DNA from: Symbiodinium natans | Taxonomy: Eukaryota; Sar; Dinophyceae; Suessiales; Symbiodiniaceae | Length of the DNA stretch: 64,000 bases | Direction: 5' to 3' | Assembly: GCA_905221605.1 (NCBI GenBank) | Contig: CAJNDS010001935.1 | Coordinates: 1 to 64,000, forward strand | Part shown: positions 63,601 to 64,000 of the stretch, in pieces | How positions within the stretch are numbered: position 1 is the first letter of the stretch | How the letters are laid out: every line of letters begins with the position of its first letter | Notes under the pieces: generated by a model | The model's input: the letters and a program-made list of their open reading frames with translations, nothing else | What the model was told of the DNA's origin: nothing | The model's database searches: none | Position numbers and translations under genes: made by a program

Positions 63601-63983
63601 TAGGGTTTAGGGTTTAGGGTTTGGGGTTTAGGGTTTAGGGTTTCGGGTTCCATAAACACCTCACAAACCATGTCTAAGTAGCGAACTGTGCAGTCAGGCC
63701 CAAGCGACGGTAAGTGTTCGCATATATCCTACATTTTCTGTTTCCGGGCTGTTGCCAACTGAATTCTTGTGAAGACTGTGGTTGACTTGATCGGGTGTTT
63801 TACAGGGATCTCTCGATGGCACTAAACCCTAAACCCTAAACCCTAAACCCTAAACCCACTGGATGCAGGGGCTCAACTCTCTGAAAGAAACAACTGCCTT
63901 TAGGGTTCAAGGGATGAAGGCTTCTTTTGTCTCGCCGTTGAGGGTCGGGTTGAGACCCTAAACCCTAAACCCTAAACCCTAAA
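63600..63983. repeat. TTTAGGG array and two CCCTAAA arrays
   Basis: TTTAGGG at 63601-63650 (one TTTGGGG, one TTTCGGG), CCCTAAA at 63824-63857 and 63957-63982. Confidence 0.95.
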
Positions 63984-64000
63984 GAGCTTGTGTAAGGAGA

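Noticed and set aside
1-64000. CRISPR arrays, rRNA, tRNA, bacterial promoters or riboswitches
   Set aside because: Looked for repeat-spacer patterns, tRNA-like cloverleafs and rRNA words; none found. Tandem units present are telomere-type, microsatellite or the 33-bp repeat, which lack unique spacers.

Overview
The window looks like nuclear DNA from a dinoflagellate, probably a Symbiodiniaceae/Suessiales-type genome. The reasons are: genes cut into many short exons whose introns use GC or GA as well as GT donors and mostly sit in an AG|G context; TTTAGGG/CCCTAAA (plant-type telomere) repeats scattered through introns and intergenic DNA; dense short GACTC-type repeats, foldback elements and microsatellites; no operons; and no bacterial signals. 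No rRNA, tRNA or CRISPR was recognised. Species is not resolvable by eye.

Layout. 1-9.3 kb has no telomere-type arrays. It holds a five-exon hypothetical gene (minus, 1-2637, running off the left edge), a 432-bp near-perfect palindrome (3081-3512), a degenerate satellite (about 3.8-4.9 kb), a pseudogene fragment (4951-5088), an RS-domain gene (minus, 5981-7207) and, head-to-head with it, a single-exon serine-recombinase-like gene (plus, 7406-8197) from whose 3' end the pseudogene derives. From about 9.3 kb to the right edge, telomere-type arrays recur every several hundred bases. Clear genes there are a 726-aa four-exon protein (minus, 10565-13327), two coiled-coil type proteins (plus, 14475-15125 and 16355-17251), a Lys/Ala/Glu-rich protein (minus, 19322-20198), a TRF4/PAPD5-type non-canonical poly(A) polymerase split into at least eight short exons (minus, about 35.1-30.8 kb), a hypothetical gene of at least eight exons just upstream of it (minus, about 39.4-36.5 kb), and a ubiquitin-fold-like N-terminal exon (minus, 47908-48386). 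Many further exon-sized open segments can be seen, but they cannot be joined into full genes by eye.

Repeats. At least seven short families (70-140 bp, mostly with inverted ends) occur in two to four copies each, and some lie inside introns of the genes above. The least ordinary signal is the relation of telomere repeats to splicing: predicted introns of 63-102 nt consist largely of these repeats, and CCCTAAA on the sense strand often lies directly 5' of an AG acceptor.

Exon-intron models were made by hand from frame, coding-like composition and splice dinucleotides. Where I state that phases match across all junctions, that was checked arithmetically; everything else is approximate.
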